Shown one piece after another: positions 1 to 7,782 of a DNA stretch of 64,000 nucleotides. The translations under genes were made by a program, and so were the position numbers. The DNA lies in the NCBI GenBank assembly GCA_016234445.1, contig JACRBT010000019.1:1-64000 (forward strand), in the 5' to 3' direction. Each line of letters starts with the position of its first letter. The stretch's first letter is position 1. Under the pieces are notes generated by a model that had not been told where the DNA came from, did not search any database, and saw only the letters and a program-made list of their open reading frames with translations. The DNA is from Chloroflexota bacterium. GTDB taxonomy: Bacteria > Chloroflexota > Dehalococcoidia > Tepidiformales > Tepidiformaceae.

Positions 1-240
1 CGTGGACTCCTTGAAGATGCCGACAACGGAGCCGACGATCACGGAGGTGACGACGGCGAGCATGCCGATGGTGCGGTACTGCCGATTCAGGAAGGCATTC
101 GCGCCTTCGAGGATGGTACCGGCGACCTCCTGCATGGTGGCAGTGCCCTTGTCCCGCTTGAGGACGTCGTAGGCAAGCCAGATTGCGAACAGGACCGCCG
201 CGGCGCTTGCCGCCGGGATCATAATCTGGGCCAGGAGCAT
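1..240 (-). CDS. hppA: Membrane-bound pyrophosphatase, N-terminal part
   Basis: Only the first 80 codons lie in the window; the gene continues off the left edge. It starts with a hydrophobic segment (MLLAQIMIPAASAAAVLFAI), then MQEVAGTILEGANAFLNRQY, the conserved cytoplasmic stretch after the first membrane helix of proton- or sodium-pumping pyrophosphatases, then a second hydrophobic segment. The family hydrolyses PPi in the inner membrane and exports H+ or Na+. A strong GGAGG lies about 9 nt upstream of the ATG. The residue that decides K+ dependence is outside the window. Confidence 0.88.
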   Translation of the reverse strand, partial: MLLAQIMIPAASAAAVLFAIWLAYDVLKRDKGTATMQEVAGTILEGANAFLNRQYRTIGMLAVVTSVIVGSVVGIFKEST

Positions 241-428
241 GTGGCCTCCCCCTCCGAACGACTGGGTTCCGGCGCTCAGGCAGAAGGAAGGCACGCCGAA
301 GCGGCCGGGCTCCCCCCTGACAACCGGATGCGCACGGAAATGTAGCAGTCACCGCCTTTACGGGAAATCAACCTTCGGAATCGCAGGACGCGGGATCGAG
401 GAGCGCGGCATGGAGCGACTCGACCTCG

Positions 429-434
429 TAGGAT
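429..434 (+). promoter_or_regulatory. -10 box (TAGGAT) for leaderless glycerate kinase mRNA
   Basis: TAGGAT lies 6 nt before the ATG at 441 and no Shine-Dalgarno sequence is present. With the usual distance from -10 box to start site, transcription would begin at or next to the A of the ATG. Confidence 0.5.
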
Positions 435-440
435 CGCGCC

Positions 441-1565
441 ATGCGCGTGCTTGTCGCCCCACAGGAGTTCAAGCGCAGCCTGAACGCGGAAGAGGCGGCG
501 GCTGCGATCGCGCGGGGCATCCGGCGGGCGCGGCCGGACTGGGTGGTGGACCAGTTGCCGCTTTCGGACGGTGGCCCGGGATTCCTGGACGCGCTCAGGC
601 GGGCGGTGAAGGCCGACACGGCGGGACTCGCCATCCACGACGCGCTTGGCCGAAGGATCCTGGGGAGGTACCTGCTCCTCCGGGGCTCGCGGGTTGCTGT
701 GGTGGAGGCAGCGCAGGCGAACGGGCTCTTTCACCTGGCGCCGGGGGAACTGGACCCGCTCGGGGCCGACAGTCTTGGGGTGGGCGAACTGCTGCTCGCG
801 GCCGCGGGGGACGGGCCGCCGAGGATCATCGTCGGGGTCGGGGGGAGCGCGACGACGGACGGCGGGGCAGGGATGGCGCGGGCGCTCGGGGCACGGTTCC
901 TCGACGCCGAGGGGCGAGAGCTCCGCCCCGGAGGGGGACCGCTGGTGGACCTCGCCGCAATCGCGTGGGACCGGCCAGCCGTGTTCGATGGCATCGAGAT
1001 CGTGGTCGCGACCGACGTGACGAACCCGCTGGTGGGTCCGAACGGCGCGGCGGCGGTCTATGGCCCCCAGAAGGGTGCGACCCCGGAACAGGTGGTGCTG
1101 CTCGGGGCGGCGATGGAGCGCTTTGCCCACGCTGTCCGCCAGTGCCTGGGAGTCGACGTGGGCGATTTGCCGGGGGCGGGGGCGGCGGGGGGGCTCGCGG
1201 CGGGGCTCGTGGCATTCCTCGGGGCACGAATTGCGAGCGGGTTCGACGTCGTGGCCGAAGCGACGGGGTTCGCCGGACGCCTGGCGCAGGCCGACGTGGT
1301 GGTCACGGGCGAGGGCAGCTTCGATGTTCAGTCTGTCCAGGGGAAGGTGACGGGACGGGTGAGGGCATGGGCAGCGAGGGAGGGGAAGCCGTGCGTTGTC
1401 TTCGCGGGCGTCGCGGAGGGGAGCGAGCCAGGGGTGTTCACGCTCTCGGCGATCGAGCCGGACCTCGCCCGTTCGATGGCGAACGCGGAGCCGCTGCTGG
1501 AACGGGTGGCAGAGCGATGGGCGGCGGAACTTGCGCCGGAGCGGAGGAGTCAGGCGAGGAGCTGA
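441..1565 (+). CDS. Glycerate 2-kinase (GlxK/GarK family)
   Basis: A 374-residue protein with the typical N-terminus MRVLVAPQEFKRSLNAEEAA and the later motifs GVGGSATTDGGAGMARALG and DVTNPLVGPNGAA of the bacterial glycerate kinase family, which phosphorylates D-glycerate to 2-phosphoglycerate in the cytoplasm. Length is normal. The ATG is preceded by a TANNNT box rather than a ribosome binding site. Its 3' end overlaps by 16 nt the end of the convergent HpcH/HpaI-like gene. It stands alone on its strand, so no pathway partner is visible. Confidence 0.9.
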   Translation: MRVLVAPQEFKRSLNAEEAAAAIARGIRRARPDWVVDQLPLSDGGPGFLDALRRAVKADTAGLAIHDALGRRILGRYLLLRGSRVAVVEAAQANGLFHLAPGELDPLGADSLGVGELLLAAAGDGPPRIIVGVGGSATTDGGAGMARALGARFLDAEGRELRPGGGPLVDLAAIAWDRPAVFDGIEIVVATDVTNPLVGPNGAAAVYGPQKGATPEQVVLLGAAMERFAHAVRQCLGVDVGDLPGAGAAGGLAAGLVAFLGARIASGFDVVAEATGFAGRLAQADVVVTGEGSFDVQSVQGKVTGRVRAWAAREGKPCVVFAGVAEGSEPGVFTLSAIEPDLARSMANAEPLLERVAERWAAELAPERRSQARS

Positions 1566-2359
1566 CGGGCCTTGCGGGCGTCGTGGGCGTCGACCGCTTC
1601 GTCGTCGACGCGGGCGACCCAGTCGCCTTCGCCGCGGGCGGCGCTGTAGGCGTCGAGATGGCGCTGTGCGCGGGCGCGGGCGGCTTCGGTGGGGGCGAAG
1701 GCGGTGTTCGCGACGACGACGGCGCTGCCGGCTTCGCGGAGGACGATGCCAGCGAAGCCATACTGGGCGAGGGAGCGGGCTTCGAGGTGGCTCCCGGCGA
1801 CGAGAGGCAGGAGGTCGTAGGCGCGGGCGGCGGCGACGACGGCACCGCGGGCGTATGCGAGGCGCGGGCCGTGCTCTTCCTCGCGGGCGAAGACGTCGTG
1901 GGCGTAGGCGGTCGCATCGAAGACCAGGCCGGCAACGCGCGGGGCGGCGTGGGCGATCTCGGCGGCGCGAAGGAGGCCGCGGGCGCTGTCGATCACGGGG
2001 AAGGCGGCGACCGTGCCGGGTTCGATGCCGCGGGTGTGTTCGAATTCGCGAAGGAGGACGGCGAGGTCGCGCACGTCCTGGGGGTCGGCGGCATGGGGCA
2101 GGAGCACGGCGGCGAGGCCCGGGGCGACAATGGCCTCGAGGTCGTCGCGGAGGAGGCGAGTGCGAGGGTGGTTGACGACGGCGACAGCGAGCTTGCCAGC
2201 CGCGACGATCCGGGGGACGGCAGCCACGAACGCCTGTCGCAGTTCGGGGGACGGGACGCGGGCGTCGTTCAGGGGCAGGGCGACGGCATCGGCGTCGGAC
2301 TCCAGGGCCGGGTCCAGGGGTGCGCCGGCGGGGACGGCGACGATGGTGCGGAGCCTCAT
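1550..2359 (-). CDS. HpcH/HpaI aldolase/citrate lyase (CitE)-like protein
   Basis: 269 residues starting MRLRTIVAVPAGAPLDPALE. The layout matches CitE-like TIM barrels: an N-terminal strand, LESDADAVALPLNDARVP, VAAFPVIDSARGLLRAAEIA, and a C-terminal SAQYGFAG-like stretch (SLAQYGFAGIVLREAGSA). The family cleaves or forms C-C bonds in acyl-CoA or hydroxy-acid substrates; the substrate here is unknown. The usual metal-binding acidic residues are not obvious, so it may be a degenerate member. The start codon overlaps the stop of the upstream DinB gene (ATGA), so the two are co-transcribed. Confidence 0.65.
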   Translation of the reverse strand: MRLRTIVAVPAGAPLDPALESDADAVALPLNDARVPSPELRQAFVAAVPRIVAAGKLAVAVVNHPRTRLLRDDLEAIVAPGLAAVLLPHAADPQDVRDLAVLLREFEHTRGIEPGTVAAFPVIDSARGLLRAAEIAHAAPRVAGLVFDATAYAHDVFAREEEHGPRLAYARGAVVAAARAYDLLPLVAGSHLEARSLAQYGFAGIVLREAGSAVVVANTAFAPTEAARARAQRHLDAYSAARGEGDWVARVDDEAVDAHDARKARQLLA

Positions 2360-2910
2360 GGGCGGTCCTGCCCGCCGATGTAGCCGCCAACGACGATGGG
2401 CGGCGGCTGGAGAGCGGCAAGGTTGACGTCCTGGCGGAGGGCCATGACGCACTGGAGATGGTCCAGGACGTGGCGGTACATGAGTTCGGCGATCCACTGG
2501 CAAGTGAGGGGTCCCCAGCGGGTGTCGGCGCGGTACTTCGTCCAGGTGATGTCGTTCATCTCGCGGAAGATGGCGAGTTCTTCGTCACGGATGCGGCCGA
2601 TGTCGTCGACGACCGCGGCAAGGGGCTCTTCGGCGCGGTAGCGCTGTTCGTGCCATTCGCGGCGGCTGTAATCGCGGGGGTCGAGCATGTCGGGGACGGT
2701 CGCCCAGCGGAGGAGCGGGAGATAGACCTCCTGTTCCATGTCGCGAAGGTGGGCGAGGTGTTCGTGGAGCGACCACTCTTCACCGGAAGGGCGGTACTGC
2801 TGGGTGGTGGCGGCGAGCCCGCGGACGGCCCATTGGAGGTCTTCGGTGGTGGACCGCAAGCGTGAGACGAGCTCGTTGCGGTAGGTAGCGGTCTCGCTCG
2901 TTGCTGCCAC
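2356..2910 (-). CDS. DinB/YfiT-family protein
   Basis: 184 residues from a GTG start, chosen because GAGGAGG sits about 6 nt upstream. The sequence is a four-helix DinB/YfiT-like fold with spaced histidines: EEWSLHEHLAHLRDME near the N-terminus and YRHVLDHLQCV near the C-terminus, the usual places for the metal-binding triad. DinB proteins are putative metal-dependent thiol transferases or hydrolases, and few have assigned functions. The stop overlaps the start of the CitE-like gene downstream. An in-frame GTG at 2931 is possible but has no ribosome binding site. Confidence 0.75.
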   Translation of the reverse strand: MAATSETATYRNELVSRLRSTTEDLQWAVRGLAATTQQYRPSGEEWSLHEHLAHLRDMEQEVYLPLLRWATVPDMLDPRDYSRREWHEQRYRAEEPLAAVVDDIGRIRDEELAIFREMNDITWTKYRADTRWGPLTCQWIAELMYRHVLDHLQCVMALRQDVNLAALQPPPIVVGGYIGGQDRP

Positions 2911-2981
2911 AGCACCCTCCTCGGGCGGCACGGAGCCGCGTTTCAGCGAGTATAGGCGGGGGGGAGCGCCGGCGGAACTGC

Positions 2982-3028
2982 TCCCTCACCCCCCGGCCCC
3001 CTGCTCCCGCTTCGCGGGCGAGGGGGAG
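2982..3028. repeat. Dispersed GC-rich hairpin repeat, copy 1
   Basis: Begins with CCCTCACCCCCCGGCCCCCT, then CCCGC-TTC-GCGGG and a returning GAGGGGG, so it can fold into a long hairpin. The same core recurs at 10694, 20723 and 27795. It lies between two minus-strand genes. Confidence 0.8.
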
Positions 3029-3079
3029 GCGGGCACTTGGCCCGAGCGGGCCACGTGCGGGAGACGCCGTTGCGAGCTT

Positions 3080-3382
3080 CTAGAGGTCGTTCGGGCTGGG
3101 GAGGTTCTTGGAGAGCTCCGCGTAACGGCGGGCGTAGCGGCCGACGTCGGGTTCGGGGCCCATGGAGGCGTCGACTTCCTTCCCCCACTTCGCTTCGGCC
3201 TCGACAATCTGGTCGGCCATGGTGAGGTGGCGGGAGAAGCTGCTGACGACGCGCTGCATGGCGTGGCCACGCGCCTTGCCGGACTTCGGGCAAGACGGTG
3301 TCTTCACCTCGGCGGTCATGCTCCGGGCGAAGACTTCGTCGCGGGCGCCGCACTTCGTGCACTGGAACTCATAGAGAGGCAT
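3080..3382 (-). CDS. FmdB-family zinc ribbon protein (incomplete zinc site)
   Basis: 100 residues beginning MPLYEFQCTKCGARDEVFAR, the start of FmdB-like zinc ribbons. The first CxxC is present, but the second pair reads CPKSG, leaving only three cysteines for zinc. The C-terminal half (MADQIVEAEAKWGKEVDASM) is helical and is not shared with the second FmdB protein at 7431. FmdB proteins are small and poorly characterised; regulation of formamidase or amidase genes was the first suggestion. The ATG at 3382 is chosen over an upstream TTG because TACGAT sits exactly 6 nt before it. Confidence 0.75.
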   Translation of the reverse strand: MPLYEFQCTKCGARDEVFARSMTAEVKTPSCPKSGKARGHAMQRVVSSFSRHLTMADQIVEAEAKWGKEVDASMGPEPDVGRYARRYAELSKNLPSPNDL

Positions 3383-3388
3383 GGGCAA

Positions 3389-3394
3389 ATCGTA
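3389..3394 (-). promoter_or_regulatory. -10 box (TACGAT) for leaderless FmdB mRNA
   Basis: On the minus strand TACGAT is separated by 6 nt from the ATG at 3382, with no Shine-Dalgarno sequence. It also supports the choice of start codon. Confidence 0.45.
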
Positions 3395-3429
3395 TCATCC
3401 GCGCGGCACAAAGGGGATGGCCGCTACGT

Positions 3430-4368
3430 CTAGCCGTGCGTCGCGGGCTCCTCCTCCAGGTAGTGTTCGGCAGCGAGCGCGGCGGTGGCGCCGTCACCAC
3501 AGGCGCTGACGAGCTGGCGGGCGGCGCCCGTCCGGAGGTCGCCGGCAACGAAGAGACCGGGCACGCTCGTGCGCATGGTGAGGTCGACGAGCGCGCGGCC
3601 GCCGTCATCCAGGTCGACGAGGCCGCGGAGGAGGGCGTTGTTGGGCAACTGGCCGACGAAGATGAAGACGCCTCCCACGGGGAGCGTGCGGGTGGCGCCG
3701 GTTTCGAGGTTGCGGAGTGACACCCCTTCGACCTGGCCCTTGCCTTCGATGCGTTCGACGACGGTGTTCCAGGTGAACGCCATCTTCGGGTTGGCGAAGG
3801 CTCGCTCCTGGAGCATGGCGCTGGCGCGCAATTCGGCGCGGCGGTGGATGACGTGCACCTTGCTGGCAAAGCGGGTGAGGAAGAGGCCCTCGTCGATGGC
3901 GGAGTCGCCCCCGCCGACGCCGGCGACCTCCTGGTCCTGGAAGAAGGCGCCGTCGCAGGTGGCGCAGTAGCTGACGCCGCGACCGACGAGCTCGCTCTCG
4001 CCGGGGACACCGAGGCGGTTGTAGTGGGCGCCGGCGGCGACGATGACCGCGCGGGCGGTGTGGACGCCGGACTCCGTTGCCTGGAGGCGGAAGCGGCCGT
4101 CGGGACCGACGGAGAGCGATGTTATGTCTTCATACCGGAGTTCGGCGCCGAACTTCTCCGCCTGCTGGAGGAACGACTGGGCCAGTTCGAAGCCGTCGAC
4201 GCCGGCGGGGAAGCCGGGGAAGTTCTCGACGAGCCCGGTTGTGGCGATCTGGCCGCCGGTAACCGCATTTTCGAACACGACGGCCCGGCGGCGGGCGCGG
4301 GCGGCGTAGATGGCGGCGGTGAGGCCGGCGCCGCCCCCGCCGATAATGGCGATGTCGTAGTCAGTCAT
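3430..4368 (-). CDS. trxB: Thioredoxin reductase
   Basis: 312 residues, normal length. It has the FAD motif AIIGGGGAGLTAAIYAAR at residues 7-24, the redox-active CATC (C135, C138) in GVSYCATCDGAFF, the NADPH-binding GGGDSA that follows, and a C-terminal GLFVAGDLRTGAARQ. It reduces thioredoxin with NADPH in the cytoplasm. It lies 97 nt downstream of the thioredoxin gene on the same strand, so both probably share the promoter facing the CsoR-family gene. Confidence 0.95.
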   Translation of the reverse strand: MTDYDIAIIGGGGAGLTAAIYAARARRRAVVFENAVTGGQIATTGLVENFPGFPAGVDGFELAQSFLQQAEKFGAELRYEDITSLSVGPDGRFRLQATESGVHTARAVIVAAGAHYNRLGVPGESELVGRGVSYCATCDGAFFQDQEVAGVGGGDSAIDEGLFLTRFASKVHVIHRRAELRASAMLQERAFANPKMAFTWNTVVERIEGKGQVEGVSLRNLETGATRTLPVGGVFIFVGQLPNNALLRGLVDLDDGGRALVDLTMRTSVPGLFVAGDLRTGAARQLVSACGDGATAALAAEHYLEEEPATHG

Positions 4369-4465
4369 GGTGACGTCTCCGGCCCCGGGAGACGAAAAGC
4401 CCGGGGAAAGGAAAGGGGCGTGCCGCCGTGCGTCACGCCCCTTCGAGGTTGGACCGTGCCGCCCC

Positions 4466-4795
4466 TCAGGCGAGGAGGGCTTCGTCGAGGCGCTTCTTCA
4501 GGTCGCTCTTGGGGCGAAAGCCGACGATGGTCCCCTTGAGTTCGCCGCCCTTGAAGATGAGGAGGCTGGGGATGCTGCGGATGCCGAACTTGCCCGGCAC
4601 CTGGGGGTTTTCGTCGGTGTTCATCTTGAAGAAGTTCACCTTGCCGGCGTACTCCTGGCCGAGTTCCTCGACGATGGGGGCGACCATGCGGCAGGGACCG
4701 CACCACGGCGCCCAGAAGTCGACGAGGACGGGCAGGTCACTCTTGACGACGTCGGCCTCCCAGGTCAGGTCGGTGACTTCGCGGGTGTCAGACAT
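4466..4795 (-). CDS. trxA: Thioredoxin
   Basis: 109 residues with the canonical active site WCGPC (C32, C35) in DFWAPWCGPCRMVAP and the cis-proline region FGIRSIPSLLIFKGGE. It is a cytoplasmic dithiol reductant recycled by the adjacent thioredoxin reductase. The ATG has TTGGAG upstream. Its promoter must lie in the 110 bp shared with the divergent CsoR-family gene, which contains the CsoR-type palindrome, so it is probably under that repressor's control. Confidence 0.95.
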   Translation of the reverse strand: MSDTREVTDLTWEADVVKSDLPVLVDFWAPWCGPCRMVAPIVEELGQEYAGKVNFFKMNTDENPQVPGKFGIRSIPSLLIFKGGELKGTIVGFRPKSDLKKRLDEALLA

Positions 4796-4859
4796 GTTGT
4801 TACTCCAATTCCGAGCCTGCTGCCGGGGTTGACGGCCCTCAGCCCTGTGTTACAGTCAC

Positions 4860-4878
4860 TATACCCCCGTGGGGTATA
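4860..4878. promoter_or_regulatory. CsoR-type operator
   Basis: A perfect 19-bp palindrome, TATACCCC-CGT-GGGGTATA, lies between the divergent thioredoxin and CsoR-family genes, 27 bp before the repressor ATG. It matches the G/C-tract dyad of CsoR/CstR operators (TACCCC-N-GGGGTA). The flanking TATA elements could be part of -10 boxes in either direction. Confidence 0.85.
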
Positions 4879-4905
4879 CCTCGTCAAGGGTGGAAAGAGG
4901 CCGAA

Positions 4906-5184
4906 ATGGACCCTGAAGAGGAAAGAAAGCTGCTCGCCCGGCTGGCCCGGATCGAGGGGCAGGTGCGCGGCCTGCGAAAGATGTTGGAGGAGCACCGGGC
5001 CTGCGAGGACGTGCTCACGCAGCTTCTGGCGGCGCGGTCGGGGCTGGAGCAGGCGGGGATCATGGTGCTGGAACGGCACCTGGACGAGTGTGTCTTGCTC
5101 GGGGCGGAAGTCTCCCCGGAGGCGCGGGAGCGGATCAAGGAAACCCTGCGGCAGTGGAGCCGGCACACGTCGCACAGCGGGTAG
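4906..5184 (+). CDS. csoR: CsoR-family metal- or sulfur-sensing repressor
   Basis: 92 residues of the all-helical DUF156 repressor family. Candidate ligands follow the copper-type C-H-C pattern: C33 in RACEDVL, H58 and C62 in LERHLDECV (H-x3-C). CsoR proteins hold target promoters shut until Cu(I) binds; the related CstR senses persulfides with two of these cysteines, and sequence alone does not fully separate them. Control of thioredoxin genes would suit persulfide or copper-thiol stress. A GAAAGAGG ribosome binding site precedes the ATG. It is divergent from trxA-trxB with its operator between. Confidence 0.88.
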   Translation: MDPEEERKLLARLARIEGQVRGLRKMLEEHRACEDVLTQLLAARSGLEQAGIMVLERHLDECVLLGAEVSPEARERIKETLRQWSRHTSHSG

Positions 5185-5190
5185 CCGGGC

Positions 5191-5697
5191 TCAGTCGCGG
5201 GCCATCTTCGAACCGGGGACGTAGTAGCGGTCGTGCCAGATGCCGCGGAATGCTTCGCCGGGGACCGGCATCCTCCAGGTGAGGACCTTCGAGCCCGCGA
5301 GGGGGATGGCGATCAGGGCGCGGGGCTGATCGATGGTCTCCTGGATGTAGTGTTCGGCACCTTCGGCGGAGGTGTAGCGGCGGGCGATGCGGCGGTAGAG
5401 GTCGCGCCAGGCGTCGTCGTTGCCGGTCTCGTGGACGAAGCGGGCGACGCCTTCGACGGTGACCTTGCGGTAGGGATGGGGTTGTTCGTCGATGGACAAG
5501 GCGACGCGGGGATCGCGGCGAAGGTTCGCCAGCCAGGCAGACTCGGCGCGGGGCGTGACGAGGATCTCGCCGCCTTCGTGGATGAACCAGATAGGAGTCA
5601 CGCTGGGGCTGCCGTCGGCGTTGAGGGTGGCAATGCGGCAGAGGATGCCGGGTTCGGCGAGGAAGGCTTCGCGCTCGGCGGAGGTGAGCCTGGGCAT
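5191..5697 (-). CDS. PNPOx-like flavin (FMN or F420) binding protein
   Basis: 168 residues with a pyridoxamine-phosphate-oxidase-like split barrel: CRIATLNADGSPSVTPIWFI, then ANLRRDPRVALSIDEQ and VEGVARFV. Such small proteins bind FMN or F420 and reduce diverse substrates, or bind heme; the substrate here is unknown. The ATG at 5697 follows CTGGAG and lies about 30 nt downstream of a TATAGT box, so this gene has a normal leader. It is convergent with csoR (6-nt gap). Confidence 0.75.
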   Translation of the reverse strand: MPRLTSAEREAFLAEPGILCRIATLNADGSPSVTPIWFIHEGGEILVTPRAESAWLANLRRDPRVALSIDEQPHPYRKVTVEGVARFVHETGNDDAWRDLYRRIARRYTSAEGAEHYIQETIDQPRALIAIPLAGSKVLTWRMPVPGEAFRGIWHDRYYVPGSKMARD

Positions 5698-5808
5698 GGG
5701 ATGGCTCCAGATGAGGGTGGTGGCGTCACTATAGCGGGACCGGCGCGGCATAACGGGCGGCGAACGCGAAAGTTGGCGCCGATCGAGGCGCGGGCGGCCT
5801 TCGCGCGC

Positions 5809-5814
5809 TACCAT
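5809..5814 (+). promoter_or_regulatory. -10 box (TACCAT) for leaderless rnhB mRNA
   Basis: TACCAT lies 7 nt before the rnhB ATG at 5822, and no ribosome binding site is visible. Confidence 0.45.
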
Positions 5815-5821
5815 CCGGGCG

Positions 5822-6448
5822 ATGGCAGCCCTGGCCGGACCGACGCTGAAGTTCGAACGAGAAGCCTGGAAGGCGGGCGCCCACTGGGTGGCAGGCGTGG
5901 ACGAAGTGGGCGTGGGACCGCTGGCCGGCCCGGTCACGGCGGCCTGCGTGGCGCTGCCGGCGGGGCGGCGGTTCAAGTGGTACCGGTTCGTGAACGACTC
6001 GAAGGTGCTGCCGGAGAAGACGCGCGTTGAACTGGCGGCGGAGATCCGGGCCGCGGTCCCGTACGCAATCGGCTGGGCGGACCCGGCGGAGATCGACCGG
6101 GTCAACATCTATCAGGCGCGCAAGCTCTGCATGCTGCGGGCGTTCGAGTCGCTGGCGGTGACGCCGGACGCGATCATCTCCGACGCGCTGCCGCTGCCGC
6201 TGCCGAACGTGCGGGCGGTGATCGACGGTGATGCGCTGAGCGTGGCGGTGGCAGCTGCGTCAATCGTCGCGAAGGTGGCGCGGGATGCGCTGATGGAGGA
6301 GATGTGCGGGCGCTACCCGGGGTACGCCTTTTGCCGGAACAAGGGGTACCCGACCCCGGAACACAAGGCGTTGTTGCTGGCGCGGGGACCATGCGAGATC
6401 CACCGGAGGAGCTTCGCGCCGGTCGCGCAGTTCTCGCTGGCGCTGTGA
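5822..6448 (+). CDS. rnhB: Ribonuclease HII
   Basis: 208 residues. It has the RNase HII start WVAGVDEVGVGPLAGPV with catalytic D27 and E28, NDSKVLPEKTRVEL, and AAASIVAKVARDALM with the late catalytic Asp. It removes RNA from RNA-DNA hybrids and misincorporated ribonucleotides. The GRG motif that normally follows DEx, and contacts the ribonucleotide 2'-OH, reads GVG here. The next gene starts inside its stop codon (GTGA), so rnhB and the YraN-type gene are translationally coupled, a common pairing. Confidence 0.92.
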   Translation: MAALAGPTLKFEREAWKAGAHWVAGVDEVGVGPLAGPVTAACVALPAGRRFKWYRFVNDSKVLPEKTRVELAAEIRAAVPYAIGWADPAEIDRVNIYQARKLCMLRAFESLAVTPDAIISDALPLPLPNVRAVIDGDALSVAVAAASIVAKVARDALMEEMCGRYPGYAFCRNKGYPTPEHKALLLARGPCEIHRRSFAPVAQFSLAL

Positions 6449-6810
6449 CGGCGCGGCAGGACCTGGGGGCGTTCGGAGAGCGGGTTGCCGGGCACAGGCT
6501 GGAGGCGTCGGGGCTGCGAATCCTCGTGCGGAACGTCCGGACGCCGGGCGGGGAGATCGACATCGTCGCGGCGGAGGGCGACGAGACGGTCTTCGTCGAG
6601 GTGCGGACGCGGCGCGCAGATCCGGGGAGCGCGGCGGAGTCGCTCGGGCCGGCGAAGCTGCGACGGATGTGGCAGTGCGCCATGGACTACTGCGAGGCCT
6701 CCGGCGTGAACCCTGAGCGAGTGCGGATCGACGTCATCAGCGTGGACCTGGGTCCCGGGGGGACGGTCGCGCAGGTGGAACACTTCCGGGGGGTCGAGAT
6801 CCCGGACTGA
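6445..6810 (+). CDS. YraN (UPF0102) family endonuclease-like protein
   Basis: 121 residues from a GTG start overlapping the rnhB stop; this start gives the usual family length of about 120. Motifs are DLGAFGERVAGHRLEASGLR, then GGEIDIVAAEGDETVFVEVR, the restriction-endonuclease-like core (E/D-x-n-E-V-R/K). Function is unproven in the family; the neighbour rnhB suggests nucleic-acid processing. An in-frame ATG at 6391 exists but would overlap rnhB much further. Confidence 0.85.
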   Translation: MTARQDLGAFGERVAGHRLEASGLRILVRNVRTPGGEIDIVAAEGDETVFVEVRTRRADPGSAAESLGPAKLRRMWQCAMDYCEASGVNPERVRIDVISVDLGPGGTVAQVEHFRGVEIPD

Positions 6811-6852
6811 GGCGGTGGCGGCGCGGCAGCCTTCGCCCGAGAATACTGGCTT

Positions 6853-7383
6853 ATGGCAGAGCGAATGAGAGTGCGGGTGCGGCCGGCGACGAACGATGAC
6901 CTGCCCCGGCTCACCGAGATCTACAACCACTACATCGTGACGACCCCCGCGACCTTCGACATCGAGCCGTTCACGGTAGAGCAGCGCCGGGAGTGGTTCA
7001 CGCATTACGACGACACCGGCCACCACCGTGTCCTGGTCGCGGAGGCGGAGGGGCAAGTCGTGGGGATGACCTGGAGCAGTGCTTTTCGACCGAAGCGGGC
7101 CTATGAGACGACAGTGGAGACGAGCATCTACTGCGCGCCGGAAGCGACGGGCATCGGGCTCGGCACAACCCTCTACCAGGCGCTGTTCGCCGCACTGGCC
7201 GATCAGGGACTCCACCGCGCCGTCGCCGGGATCACGCTCCCGAACGACGCCTCGGTGCGGCTTCACGAGCGGTTCGGTTTCCGCCAGCTGGGTGTATTCA
7301 GCGAAGTCGGGCGGAAGTTCGGGCGGTACTGGGACGTGGCGTGGTTCGAGAAGCGGCTCCCTCACCCGCCGGAAGACCGGTAG
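6853..7383 (+). CDS. GNAT N-acetyltransferase, Pat/YncA-like
   Basis: 176 residues resembling phosphinothricin/methionine-sulfone acetyltransferases: RPATNDDLPRLTEIYNHYI, FDIEPFTVEQRREWF, TSIYCAPEATGIGLGTTLYQ (acetyl-CoA loop) and LPNDASVRLHERFGF. It transfers acetyl from acetyl-CoA to an amine; members act on methionine derivatives, glufosinate or other amino acids. Substrate not assignable. It is followed by the FmdB gene, which has its own promoter. Confidence 0.82.
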   Translation: MAERMRVRVRPATNDDLPRLTEIYNHYIVTTPATFDIEPFTVEQRREWFTHYDDTGHHRVLVAEAEGQVVGMTWSSAFRPKRAYETTVETSIYCAPEATGIGLGTTLYQALFAALADQGLHRAVAGITLPNDASVRLHERFGFRQLGVFSEVGRKFGRYWDVAWFEKRLPHPPEDR

Positions 7384-7418
7384 CGGTTGAGCCGCTTTGC
7401 TTTTCGGGCGCGGCTGCC

Positions 7419-7424
7419 TACCCT
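7419..7424 (+). promoter_or_regulatory. -10 box (TACCCT) for leaderless FmdB mRNA
   Basis: TACCCT sits 6 nt upstream of the ATG at 7431, with no Shine-Dalgarno between them. Confidence 0.42.
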
Positions 7425-7430
7425 TTGACC

Positions 7431-7778
7431 ATGCCCATCTACGAATTTCGCTGCAGCGACTGCGGCAAGATCACCAACTACTTCACGCGGAAGGTCGACA
7501 CGGAGGTGCGGCCGCCCTGCGACCACTGCAAGAGCGCGAACACGGCGCGGATGATGTCGAAGTTCGGGAGGACGTACAGCCGGTCGGACATCATCGAGAA
7601 GTATGGGGACCCGGCGGACATGGGCGGCGGGCCCGACGCCTACCGCGACCCGCGCCAGATCGGCAGCTGGGTGGAGAAGCGGTTCGAGGAGTACGGCATG
7701 GACCTGCCCGAAGGCGCCCGGGAGATGATCGACGCGGCCCGCGACGGCGACTTCCCGGACCCGGTCAAGGACCTGTAG
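7431..7778 (+). CDS. FmdB-family zinc ribbon protein (complete zinc site)
   Basis: 115 residues starting MPIYEFRCSDCGKITNYFTR. Two CxxC pairs, CSDC and CDHC, make a full zinc ribbon, unlike the paralogue at 3080. The rest is charged and helical with YGDPADMGGGPDAYRDPRQI. The role is unknown; FmdB proteins often sit upstream of unrelated genes and are thought regulatory. It precedes the translin-like gene by 4 nt, so they share an operon. Confidence 0.75.
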   Translation: MPIYEFRCSDCGKITNYFTRKVDTEVRPPCDHCKSANTARMMSKFGRTYSRSDIIEKYGDPADMGGGPDAYRDPRQIGSWVEKRFEEYGMDLPEGAREMIDAARDGDFPDPVKDL

Positions 7779-7782
7779 CGCC

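Noticed and set aside
239-2383. Long open frames on both strands over glycerate kinase and the CitE-like gene
   Set aside because: Compositional shadows; the kinase frame has clear motifs and a promoter box.
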